A DNA stretch of 12,408 nucleotides from Verrucomicrobiota bacterium (GTDB taxonomy: Bacteria; Verrucomicrobiota; Verrucomicrobiia; Opitutales; Intestinicryptomonadaceae). Below, in pieces: positions 6,319 through 12,408 of the stretch (positions are counted from its first letter, which is position 1; every line of letters begins with the position of its first letter). The notes under the pieces are model-generated. The model did not search any database. It was not told the DNA's origin and was given only the letters and a program-made list of their open reading frames with translations. The translations under genes and the position numbers were made by a program. The DNA is taken from positions 1 through 12,408 of the forward strand of contig QALA01000076.1 in assembly GCA_003343565.1 (NCBI GenBank), read 5' to 3'.

Positions 6319-6850
6319 GGATATCCTCCTTGAAAAAATTTTAAGCGAATGTAATGGCGAAAAACTCCGGCCGACGCAACATTTAATTTTCGTATCCGTA
6401 TCCGAACAAAAGCTCTATCTGTTCGACGGCCAAAAATTGGCAAAGACGTACGCCGTTTCCACCTCGCGGCGGCCGCCGTCGTGTAAAAACGGCTCGCTCG
6501 GCACCCCGCTTGGACTGCACAAAATAGACGGCAAAATCGGCGCGGGCATGCCGATCGACACGGTTTTTAAAGCGAGGGTCGCCGCGGGGTCGATTTCCGA
6601 ACAGCCGCCGCAGGAGCGCGAGCGCAATCTTATTACCTCCAGAATAATGCGCCTTCGCGGCTTACAGGCCGGAGTGAATCTCGGAGGCGACGTGGATACC
6701 TACGAACGCTATGTCTATATACACGGCACGAATCAGGAGGACAAAATCGGCACGCCTAACAGCCACGGCTGCGTGCTTCTCTCCTGCGCGGACGCCGCGG
6801 AACTTTTTGATGTTGCCCGCGACGGAGACATAGTTCTAATATCGAAATAA
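6317..6850 (+). CDS. L,D-transpeptidase (YkuD) fold protein
   Basis: The 177-residue protein has a YkuD-type L,D-transpeptidase domain from about residue 22 (HLIFVSVSEQKLYLFDGQKL) to the end. Members of this family form 3-3 peptidoglycan crosslinks or attach proteins to the wall, through a Cys in the HGT...SHGC motif. Here IHGT is at 135-138 and SHGCVLL at 149-155, with H136, H150 and C152 in place. The residue after the hydrophobic position following Cys, usually Arg, is Leu. There is no signal peptide or membrane segment, unusual for an enzyme of the periplasmic wall. The start at 6317 is chosen because it is the only start codon ahead of the domain that does not extend deep into asd antisense; no ribosome site precedes it. 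The regulator gene starts 1 nt after the stop, so they form an operon. Transpeptidase or carboxypeptidase activity is not proven. Confidence 0.85.
   Translation: MDILLEKILSECNGEKLRPTQHLIFVSVSEQKLYLFDGQKLAKTYAVSTSRRPPSCKNGSLGTPLGLHKIDGKIGAGMPIDTVFKARVAAGSISEQPPQERERNLITSRIMRLRGLQAGVNLGGDVDTYERYVYIHGTNQEDKIGTPNSHGCVLLSCADAAELFDVARDGDIVLISK
6325..6330 (-). promoter_or_regulatory. asd ribosome binding site inside the divergent gene
   Basis: AGGAGG on the minus strand (CCTCCT on the plus strand), 6 nt from the asd ATG at 6318. These bases are also codons 3-5 of the divergent L,D-transpeptidase gene. A TAAAAT hexamer (6338-6343, minus) just upstream could be the -10 box of asd, but no good -35 is visible. 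Confidence 0.7.
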
Positions 6851-6851
6851 C

Positions 6852-8234
6852 ATGGACAGCGTACTGATAGTGGACGACGAAAGGCATACGCGCGACGGAT
6901 TGAGCGCTATGCTTGCCGATTCGTACGACGTATTCGCCGCCGCCAACGCCGACGAAGCGATAAAAATGCTGGACGCCGAACACTTCGACGCCGTCGTGAC
7001 CGATTTGCGCATGGCGGGAAAATCGGGCATGAGCGTGATAGACAAGGCAATCTCCATGCGCGACAGGCCGGCGTGCATAATGTTGACGGCATACGGCAAT
7101 GTCGAAACCGCCGTGGAGGCCATGAAGCGCGGAGCGGACGACTTTTTGCCAAAACCCGTCGATATCGCGCGCCTTGAGCAGATTTTAAAGTCGGCAATAG
7201 AAAAGCGCAGGGCCGAAAATTCCGAGAGGAGACTCAGGGCGCGCAATGCGGGCGAGTCGGCCTGCGGCGAGGTTGCCGCGGCAGTGTCGTCGCCCGCCGG
7301 GCACATAATAGCTGAGAGCGCCCAGATGAAGGCCGTCGTAGAGCGTGCCGCGCAGGCGGCGGCTTCAAAGGCCACGGTTTTGCTTTCGGGAGAAACCGGA
7401 ACGGGAAAGGAGCTTGTGGCCCGTTTCATACACGAAATTTCGCCGAGGCGCGACGCGCCGTTCGTTCCCGTCCATTGCGCGGCAATTCCGGCAAATCTGC
7501 TTGAGAGCGAACTTTTCGGCTACGAGCGCGGAGCCTTTACGGGAGCTACGCACCGCAGAATCGGAAGGTTTGAAGCCGCCGACGGGGGAACGATTTTTCT
7601 CGACGAAATCGGCGAAATCGACCACACGACCCAAGTAAAACTGTTGCGCTTTTTGGAAACGCGCTCATTCGAGAGGCTCGGAGGTTCGGGCACCATTTCC
7701 GTAAACGTGCGTCTTGTATGCGCGACAAACCGCAATCTCAAAGATATGGTGGAGAAGGGGGAGTTTCGCGAGGATTTATATTACAGGCTAAACGTCGTGG
7801 AGATACGCATTCCTCCCCTGCGCGAGCACAGGGAGGACATTCCTGCGCTGATAGCCTCCTATCTGGCGTACTATGCCGCCGAAAATTCGACGCGCGCGCC
7901 TTCCGTTTCGGATTCCGCCATGAAGATTTTATCCGAGTATCCGTGGCGCGGAAATATACGCGAACTGCGCAATTTCTGCGAGAACGCCGTCGTTATGGGG
8001 GACGGTTCGGACGCGATTACGCCGCAGACGCTTCCGGCGCATTTTAAACTTCCCCCGCCGCCTTCCGGCGGAGAAACTCCGGAGGGGCGCGGAGATTTTT
8101 CCAAGAAGTCAAACGAGTTTGATCTCATCAGGAGGGCGCTGGAGGCCAGCGGCGGAAACAAGAGCAAGGCCGCGCAGCTTCTCGGAATATCAAGGCGCAC
8201 GCTCCACCGCAAGCTTGGCGAAATGGAGCCGTAA
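6852..8234 (+). CDS. NtrC-family sigma-54 response regulator
   Basis: The 460-residue protein activates sigma-54 promoters when phosphorylated by a partner histidine kinase. The receiver domain (1-120) has D8/D9, the phosphoacceptor D51, T79 and K101. The AAA+ domain (about 150-388) has Walker A GETGTGKE (180-187), the sigma-54 contact loop GAFTGA (227-232), Walker B GTIFLDEIGE (246-255) and REDLYYRLN (306-314). A Fis-type helix-turn-helix ends the protein (421-458; NKSKAAQLLGISRRTLHRKL). All key residues are intact, so it is a full activator. The linker at about 400-416 is Pro/Gly-rich and is encoded by GC-rich palindromic DNA. The start is 1 nt past the transpeptidase stop. No kinase gene is in the window, so the signal is unknown. 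No well-spaced -24/-12 promoter was found nearby. Confidence 0.95.
   Translation: MDSVLIVDDERHTRDGLSAMLADSYDVFAAANADEAIKMLDAEHFDAVVTDLRMAGKSGMSVIDKAISMRDRPACIMLTAYGNVETAVEAMKRGADDFLPKPVDIARLEQILKSAIEKRRAENSERRLRARNAGESACGEVAAAVSSPAGHIIAESAQMKAVVERAAQAAASKATVLLSGETGTGKELVARFIHEISPRRDAPFVPVHCAAIPANLLESELFGYERGAFTGATHRRIGRFEAADGGTIFLDEIGEIDHTTQVKLLRFLETRSFERLGGSGTISVNVRLVCATNRNLKDMVEKGEFREDLYYRLNVVEIRIPPLREHREDIPALIASYLAYYAAENSTRAPSVSDSAMKILSEYPWRGNIRELRNFCENAVVMGDGSDAITPQTLPAHFKLPPPPSGGETPEGRGDFSKKSNEFDLIRRALEASGGNKSKAAQLLGISRRTLHRKLGEMEP
8058..8084 (+). repeat. Palindromic DNA in the regulator linker
   Basis: CCGCC-TTCC-GGCGG (8058-8071) and the palindrome CTCCGGAG (8077-8084) encode the low-complexity linker PPPPSGGETPEGRG between the AAA+ and helix-turn-helix domains. 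The arrangement resembles a small palindromic repeat inserted in frame, but no second copy is in the window. Confidence 0.35.
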
Positions 8235-8361
8235 TGTGTGCTATGCGCCGCGCTTAAACCGATTGTGAAAAAACGGAAATGGCAAAAATTACATTATAAA
8301 ATAAGATATTTCAGGCTGGATTAACGGCAAAAACTTTAAAATATTCGCAAATATAATTATT

Positions 8362-8402
8362 AAAAAACCATAAAATAGATTTAATTTTTATTTTGGTTTT
8401 TT
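8362..8402 (+). terminator. Terminator-like hairpin after the regulator
   Basis: AAAAAACCA (8362-8370) pairs with TGGTTTTTT (8394-8402). The stem may extend inward by AAA/TTT past a bulge. The T6 end on the right and A6 on the left fit a bidirectional intrinsic terminator, about 130 nt past the regulator stop. The stem is AT-rich and the loop is long, so strength is uncertain. Confidence 0.4.
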
Positions 8403-8438
8403 ACGCCTTGAGAGCGGTTAATAAAATATGATAAAGTT

Positions 8439-8474
8439 ATGGGAATGGGAGAAAACGCTCATTCCCATTTTATT
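8439..8474 (+). terminator. Second terminator-like hairpin
   Basis: ATGGGAATG (8439-8447) pairs perfectly with CATTCCCAT (8460-8468). With a bulged G the stem extends inward by GAG/CTC, leaving an AAAACG loop. A short T-tract (TTTATT) follows. The stem is stronger than the one at 8362-8402 but the U-tract is shorter. Confidence 0.45.
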
Positions 8475-8543
8475 CATGCTGCGTTTGCCCGGATTTAAAT
8501 TTTGCGTTTGAAGGGAAGAATTTGGAAGGAAGCCGGACGGGAG

Positions 8544-8573
8544 TTTTAGAATATTTTAGAAAGTTTTGGAAGC
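8544..8573 (+). repeat. Three 10-bp phased T-tract units
   Basis: TTTTAGAATA (8544-8553), TTTTAGAAAG (8554-8563) and TTTTGGAAGC (8564-8573) lie head to tail. The T4 runs recur at one helical turn, a pattern associated with bent DNA or cooperative protein sites. Confidence 0.45.
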
Positions 8574-8753
8574 GTAGGGCGTTGTAGCGTTCTTGCGGCG
8601 CAGCGCGATAACAAGCGTTCCCGTCGCGGCGTTTGCGGCGTATGTGTGCCGTTTGCCGGTTTGTTTTTTTCGTCGTCGTAAAACAAATAGCTTTGACGTT
8701 TTCAAAAAATCAAAAATTGCAATACGGATATAAAAACTTGTCCCACTCAGAAC

Positions 8754-8783
8754 TTGACTTTTAAATTACGGTACAGTTATTTT
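8754..8783 (+). promoter_or_regulatory. Candidate phosphoesterase promoter
   Basis: TTGACT (8754-8759; 5 of 6 matches) and TATTTT (8778-8783; 4 of 6) are 18 bp apart. Transcription would start near 8790, downstream of the TTG at 8788, which argues that translation begins at one of the ATGs at 8803, 8812 or 8821. Confidence 0.4.
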
Positions 8784-8811
8784 TGCTTTGTCCGATTCAC
8801 AAATGCGTTTA

Positions 8812-10089
8812 ATGAAAAATATGAGAATAAAACATCTTGCAGTTTTTTGCGCTTTCGCAATTGCCGCCGCCGATTGCCTTTTAAAAGCCGATAATATGCC
8901 GGGAAACATGCGGAACGCAAACGGGAAAGAAACCGCGGCCCTTGCCGCATCGAAAAAAAAGGAGCCTCCGTTTGCGATAAAAAGCCTGCCGATAGTGCGC
9001 AATGTCACCGAGGATTCTGCGGTGATTACATGGTCTACAAACAGGCCGGCAAGCTCGTGGGTGGAAATCGCGCCGGACGACGGCTCGCACTTCTATTTCA
9101 AGGAAAGGCCAAAATATTTCGACGCCCCTTTGGGCCGCAAGAAAATATCGACCGTACACAATGTCAAAATAACCGGCCTTTCGAAGGGGACAAAATACCG
9201 CTACAGAATTTTCTCAAGGGAAGTGAAGGGCGGACAATACACGCGAATCGAATACGGCAAAATCGCGTCCTCCGAAGTTTACAAAGTCGAACCGATGCGC
9301 TTCACTACGGTTGACCCGTCAAAAAAGGAAATAAAATTCTGCATGTTAAACGACATTCACGGAGACTCCGAAAGGCTTCGCGCGCTGCTTTCACATGTCA
9401 AAAATTGCGATTTTATAGTTCTAAACGGCGATATGGTAAATTACGCTCCGTCGTTCGACGAATTTTATAAGGGATTTCTTTCCGCATTGGGAGAATCCAC
9501 CAATGGCTCTATTCCGGTATATTACCTCCGCGGCAACCACGAAACGCGCGGACTGGGCGCGCAAGATATTTTGGAGCTTTTCCCCAACGATTCCGGCGCC
9601 ACGTATTACGCATTTTCCTACGGTCCCGCAGCCTTCTTGGCCATTGATACCGGAGAGGACAAACCGGATTCCGATATCGAATATTCCGACAACAACGATT
9701 TCGACTCTTTTAGGTCGGTCGAGGCAAAATGGCTCGAACGCGCCGTTGCAGATGATAATTTCCAAAACGCGCCTGTAAAAATCGCCTTTGCGCATATGCC
9801 TTTGGGGAATATGCCCGACAGGGCGCCCTGGCATGGAATTGAAGACGCAAAAACAAAATTCGCCCCAATTCTTAACAATAGGGGATTGGACTTGCTTTTG
9901 AGCGGACATATACATCGCCACGCCTCTTACGAGGCCGGAAAGAACGGACTCGATATGCCCAATATCGCCAACAGCAATGTTGAGATTATGGAAGTCGTGG
10001 TAAATGCAAATTCCATAAAAGTTCGGACTTTGGACGTAAGCGGAAAAGTGTGCCACGAATATTCCTTTAAACCCAAAACGGCAAAATAA
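8812..10089 (+). CDS. Secreted calcineurin-like phosphoesterase (purple acid phosphatase type)
   Basis: The 425-residue protein should be an exported metal-dependent phosphoesterase. A Sec-type signal lies at about 1-26 (basic MKNMRIKH, then a hydrophobic stretch). Residues about 55-165 form a fibronectin-III-like domain as in the N-terminus of purple acid phosphatases (VTEDSAVITWSTNRPASSWV; THE KITGLSKGTKYRYRI segment). The metallophosphoesterase domain follows, with metal ligands in NDIHGD (D181, H183), NGDMV (D207), RGNHE (N242, H243), AFAH (H328) and SGHIH (H366, H368). All five canonical motifs are intact. The start is uncertain: a TTG at 8788 and ATGs at 8803 and 8821 share the frame and none has a ribosome site; 8812 gives a normal signal peptide and lies after the predicted transcription start. 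The substrate cannot be told. It precedes the RHS gene by 154 bp. Confidence 0.88.
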   Translation: MKNMRIKHLAVFCAFAIAAADCLLKADNMPGNMRNANGKETAALAASKKKEPPFAIKSLPIVRNVTEDSAVITWSTNRPASSWVEIAPDDGSHFYFKERPKYFDAPLGRKKISTVHNVKITGLSKGTKYRYRIFSREVKGGQYTRIEYGKIASSEVYKVEPMRFTTVDPSKKEIKFCMLNDIHGDSERLRALLSHVKNCDFIVLNGDMVNYAPSFDEFYKGFLSALGESTNGSIPVYYLRGNHETRGLGAQDILELFPNDSGATYYAFSYGPAAFLAIDTGEDKPDSDIEYSDNNDFDSFRSVEAKWLERAVADDNFQNAPVKIAFAHMPLGNMPDRAPWHGIEDAKTKFAPILNNRGLDLLLSGHIHRHASYEAGKNGLDMPNIANSNVEIMEVVVNANSIKVRTLDVSGKVCHEYSFKPKTAK

Positions 10090-10130
10090 AACCTCGCCAG
10101 GCGCCTTCCATTTGCAACCATCTGCAAAGA

Positions 10131-10160
10131 TTGCGATATAACAAAAATACCTGGTATTAT
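10131..10160 (+). promoter_or_regulatory. Candidate RHS promoter with overlapping palindrome
   Basis: TTGCGA (10131-10136; 4 of 6) and TATTAT (10155-10160; 5 of 6) are 18 bp apart. The near-perfect palindrome AATACC-T-GGTATT (10146-10158) overlaps the -10 box, as a repressor operator might. A further inverted pair, TTATTCCA (10157-10164) and TGGAATAA (10199-10206), lies in the untranslated leader, and TTTGCA/TGCAAA (10111-10128) lies just upstream. No regulator is identified. Confidence 0.35.
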
Positions 10161-10243
10161 TCCAATATCATGGGGACTATTTTTATGCTTACTGTATATG
10201 GAATAAAAATATTTTCATACTTATTCTTCTCAAGCATTCTAAA

Positions 10244-12408
10244 ATGAAGCGGGTATTGAAATTTACATTGGTATTTTCATTTATCTTATTTTCTCTGCTT
10301 TCGGCGGGAGCGCAGCAGATAGATTTCGTACAGAATAAAAATTCTTTTGGGAAGGCGTCGCTGACGTCGGATTCATATTATGTAAATTATATATTGGGGG
10401 TCGCAAATTTTTCTCCTGAACTTAGATTGCCGATTCAGATATGTTATAATTCGTCGCTTAAGGAGGAGGGGCTTCTTGGGGCTGGCTGGAAGATTCCCCA
10501 GTTGGAAAGTTCCGCGATTCCGGAAGAGGGCGGCGCGGTATGGACAACTCCGTGGGGGGAAAAAGTATTCTTCTATTCGCGCAGGAGCGTTTCGCGCGAC
10601 GTTCTCGATTTCTACAACGAGAGGGAGCGGGAGAACGTGTACTTTTCGCCGTTTGCGGACTGGACTGCGAACGGGCGCGCCGACAGCGGCTCGTGGACAA
10701 TCTACGGGCGCAAGAATATGCGCGGGTGGAAGTTCGTCTATGTCGACGCTAAACTGCGCAAAATAGAGGCTCCGTCGGGGCAGTCGCTGGATTTTGCCTA
10801 CGAGAACGCAAGATTGGTTTCCGTCGAACAGCGCGGAAGGGCGTTTGTATCGCTAAAATATAATGAAGACAAATCGCTTTCCGAAATCCTGATAAACGGA
10901 GTATCCAACAAATTTGTTTTCATAGACGGCAAGGTGCAAATATTGCCGGAGACGCTTGCGGGTAAAGAGGAGCATTTGGATTCCAAGCTGTTGAAAAGAG
11001 TCGGCCGCGACGGCCTCAATCCCCTGGAATTTTCCTATGACAACGCAGGTTATCTTACGCGAATAAAGCGGGGCGATTGCGTCGAAAACATTTCCGTAGA
11101 GCATGAAAGCCTTGCGCAGCGCAAAGATTATCTAAGGAAGGCGGCGGCGGCAAAAAAGGCGAATAAAAGCGTAAACAACATAAAAAGGGAAGCCGTTGCG
11201 GGAAGGATAATCGAAGATTCGACATACAAATACTCCTATCCGTCGGACAAGTGCGGGAATATACGGCTTTCAAACAAGCTCGGCGAAGTTGCAACATTTG
11301 AATTCGACTCGCAACGCGGCATAGCCAAACACACGGACTTTTCCGGCAAGACATATACTACCTACTATTTCATGCGCTACGATGTCGCCTATAACGGCAA
11401 AGTGCGCCAAATAGTTGACGGCAGAAAGCGCGTGCTTGCAAGCTACCGCTACGACAAGGATACCGGAAAAATTACAAGGTACCGCGACAAAGCCAAAAAC
11501 GACGTAAACTTCAAATACGACAGCCGCGGCAATCTGGTGTTGATTAGCAAGCGCGCAGCCGACGAAGACGGCGCTTTGCCAGTGCGCAGCTTTTCGTACA
11601 ACAAGGGGAACCTGAGGCCCGCAAAAATAAACGAACTGGACGAGAGGGGAAAAATCGTAAAAACCGTCTCCGTGCAATACGACAGCGAACTGCGCCCCGT
11701 ATATATCGACGACGGAAGGAATGCGTTAAAAATCTCGTACAACTTCTACGGATACCCCGCAAGAGTCGTCGACGCCTTTGGCGCGGAGACAATTTATACT
11801 TACGACGCCTACAACCGCCAAATTGCCCGCGTGCATAACGGAATAGGGCTTTATACAAATTACGACAAAAACGGGCTTCCCGTAAAGAGCCGTTTTGAAT
11901 TTGGTGGGGAACTGCTTTCCTCCGTTGACGTCTCCTACGATAAAAACGGAGCTCCCGTATCGTATAAAGACCAAGACGGGCTTGAAAAGAAGTATGAGCG
12001 CGACGAATTTGGCCGAATCGCAAAAGAGGCGTTTCCCGATTCGACCGAAGTAAAATATTCATACGACATACTCGGCAGGCTCGCTTTGGTGACGGACCAA
12101 AACGGGCACGGAATCGAATTCGGTTGGAACAAATGCGGGCTCGATTATAGGAGAACGCCTGTCGGACAGATTGCGCAAAACGTTTACGACGAATACGGCA
12201 GGCTAAGCCAAGTCGATTCTAAATTTGAAAACGGCTCAACCGACCGCTCGTTCAAATACGGGTACGACGCTTTGGACAGGCTTACGAATATTTCCTACGG
12301 CCCAGCTGAAAATGAAACTCTAAGATACGACACATGGGGCAGAATCATAGAAAAGTCGAAAAACGGGCTGGTTTCCAAGTTTAAATACGACCACTTTGGG
12401 AGGCTTGT
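10244..12408 (+). CDS. Secreted RHS/YD-repeat protein, N-terminal part
   Basis: The frame is open from ATG 10244 to the window end (721 codons plus 2 bases), so the gene is cut by the edge. Residues 1-23 form a Sec signal peptide (AGA|QQ cleavage), with no lipobox. Residues about 24-250 resemble the N-terminus of SpvB/Tc-toxin and RHS proteins: PIQICYNSSLKEEGLLGAGW (64-83) matches the YnS...G.GW region, followed by beta-rich sequence. YD repeats then run to the edge, for example YDNAGYLTRI (265), YDSRGNLVLI (423), YDAYNRQIAR (520), YDILGRLALV (607), YDEYGRLSQV (648), YDALDRLTNI (674) and YDTWGRIIEK (694). A Lys/Ala-rich helical insert sits near 290-310. RHS proteins build a shell that often encloses a C-terminal toxin; that part is not visible. 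It may also be a surface or wall-associated protein without a toxin. No ribosome site precedes the ATG. Confidence 0.92.
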   Translation, partial: MKRVLKFTLVFSFILFSLLSAGAQQIDFVQNKNSFGKASLTSDSYYVNYILGVANFSPELRLPIQICYNSSLKEEGLLGAGWKIPQLESSAIPEEGGAVWTTPWGEKVFFYSRRSVSRDVLDFYNERERENVYFSPFADWTANGRADSGSWTIYGRKNMRGWKFVYVDAKLRKIEAPSGQSLDFAYENARLVSVEQRGRAFVSLKYNEDKSLSEILINGVSNKFVFIDGKVQILPETLAGKEEHLDSKLLKRVGRDGLNPLEFSYDNAGYLTRIKRGDCVENISVEHESLAQRKDYLRKAAAAKKANKSVNNIKREAVAGRIIEDSTYKYSYPSDKCGNIRLSNKLGEVATFEFDSQRGIAKHTDFSGKTYTTYYFMRYDVAYNGKVRQIVDGRKRVLASYRYDKDTGKITRYRDKAKNDVNFKYDSRGNLVLISKRAADEDGALPVRSFSYNKGNLRPAKINELDERGKIVKTVSVQYDSELRPVYIDDGRNALKISYNFYGYPARVVDAFGAETIYTYDAYNRQIARVHNGIGLYTNYDKNGLPVKSRFEFGGELLSSVDVSYDKNGAPVSYKDQDGLEKKYERDEFGRIAKEAFPDSTEVKYSYDILGRLALVTDQNGHGIEFGWNKCGLDYRRTPVGQIAQNVYDEYGRLSQVDSKFENGSTDRSFKYGYDALDRLTNISYGPAENETLRYDTWGRIIEKSKNGLVSKFKYDHFGRL

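Larger units (their letters stand above)
8235..8811. other. Intergenic region before the phosphoesterase
   Basis: I see no gene in these 577 bases. It contains two terminator-like hairpins (8362-8402 and 8439-8468), a 10-bp phased TTTTAGAA-type repeat (8544-8573), GC-rich imperfect repeats around 8570-8660, and a promoter candidate near 8754-8783. Confidence 0.5.

Noticed and set aside
8788..8811. TTG start for the phosphoesterase
   Set aside because: It adds a non-signal-like polar segment and would lie at or before the predicted transcription start; ATG starts follow closely.
1..12408. tRNA, rRNA, CRISPR array or insertion sequence
   Set aside because: I looked for T-loop signatures, regularly spaced repeats with spacers, and transposase motifs on both strands and saw none.

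Overview
The window reads as bacterial chromosome from a Gram-negative organism. Two proteins carry clear Sec signal peptides, there is an L,D-transpeptidase fold and a sigma-54 activator, and coding DNA is GC-richer than the AT-rich intergenic DNA. Codon choice, the signal-peptided FKBP isomerase and the ABC/TPR gene set suggest Verrucomicrobiota (perhaps Opitutales). This is an inference from general familiarity; no rRNA or other phylogenetic marker is present.

Layout. 1-822 has no supportable gene but holds decayed, related repeats. 877-1638 (-) is a periplasmic FKBP-type prolyl isomerase with a strong terminator and a good promoter. Divergent from it is a plus-strand run: acylphosphatase (1786-2064), then a tightly coupled ABC-2 exporter ATPase (2162-3004), permease (3001-3786) and membrane-anchored TPR protein (3786-4526), ending at an intrinsic terminator. 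4592-5304 is gene-free and hairpin-rich. 5305-6318 (-) is aspartate-semialdehyde dehydrogenase (asd). Its start codon overlaps that of a divergent plus-strand L,D-transpeptidase-fold gene (6317-6850), which is followed after 1 nt by an NtrC-family sigma-54 response regulator (6852-8234). 8235-8811 is intergenic DNA with two terminator-like hairpins, a phased T-tract repeat and a promoter candidate. 8812-10089 (+) is a secreted calcineurin-like phosphoesterase with a purple-acid-phosphatase-type N-terminal domain. From 10244 to the window end runs the N-terminal 721 codons of a secreted RHS/YD-repeat protein whose C-terminus is outside the window.

How they fit together. Acylphosphatase and the ABC/TPR genes share orientation, but only the last three are physically coupled, so the export module is the firm unit. 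The transpeptidase-fold enzyme and the response regulator are almost certainly co-transcribed, which ties a cell-wall-type enzyme to two-component signalling; no cognate histidine kinase is present. The phosphoesterase and RHS protein are both predicted to be exported but need not share a transcript.

No complete, clearly new system can be demonstrated. The items most worth following are the asd/transpeptidase start-codon overlap, the transpeptidase-regulator pair, the dyad inside the FKBP promoter, the decayed repeat family at the left end, and the truncated RHS gene whose tip may carry a toxin.
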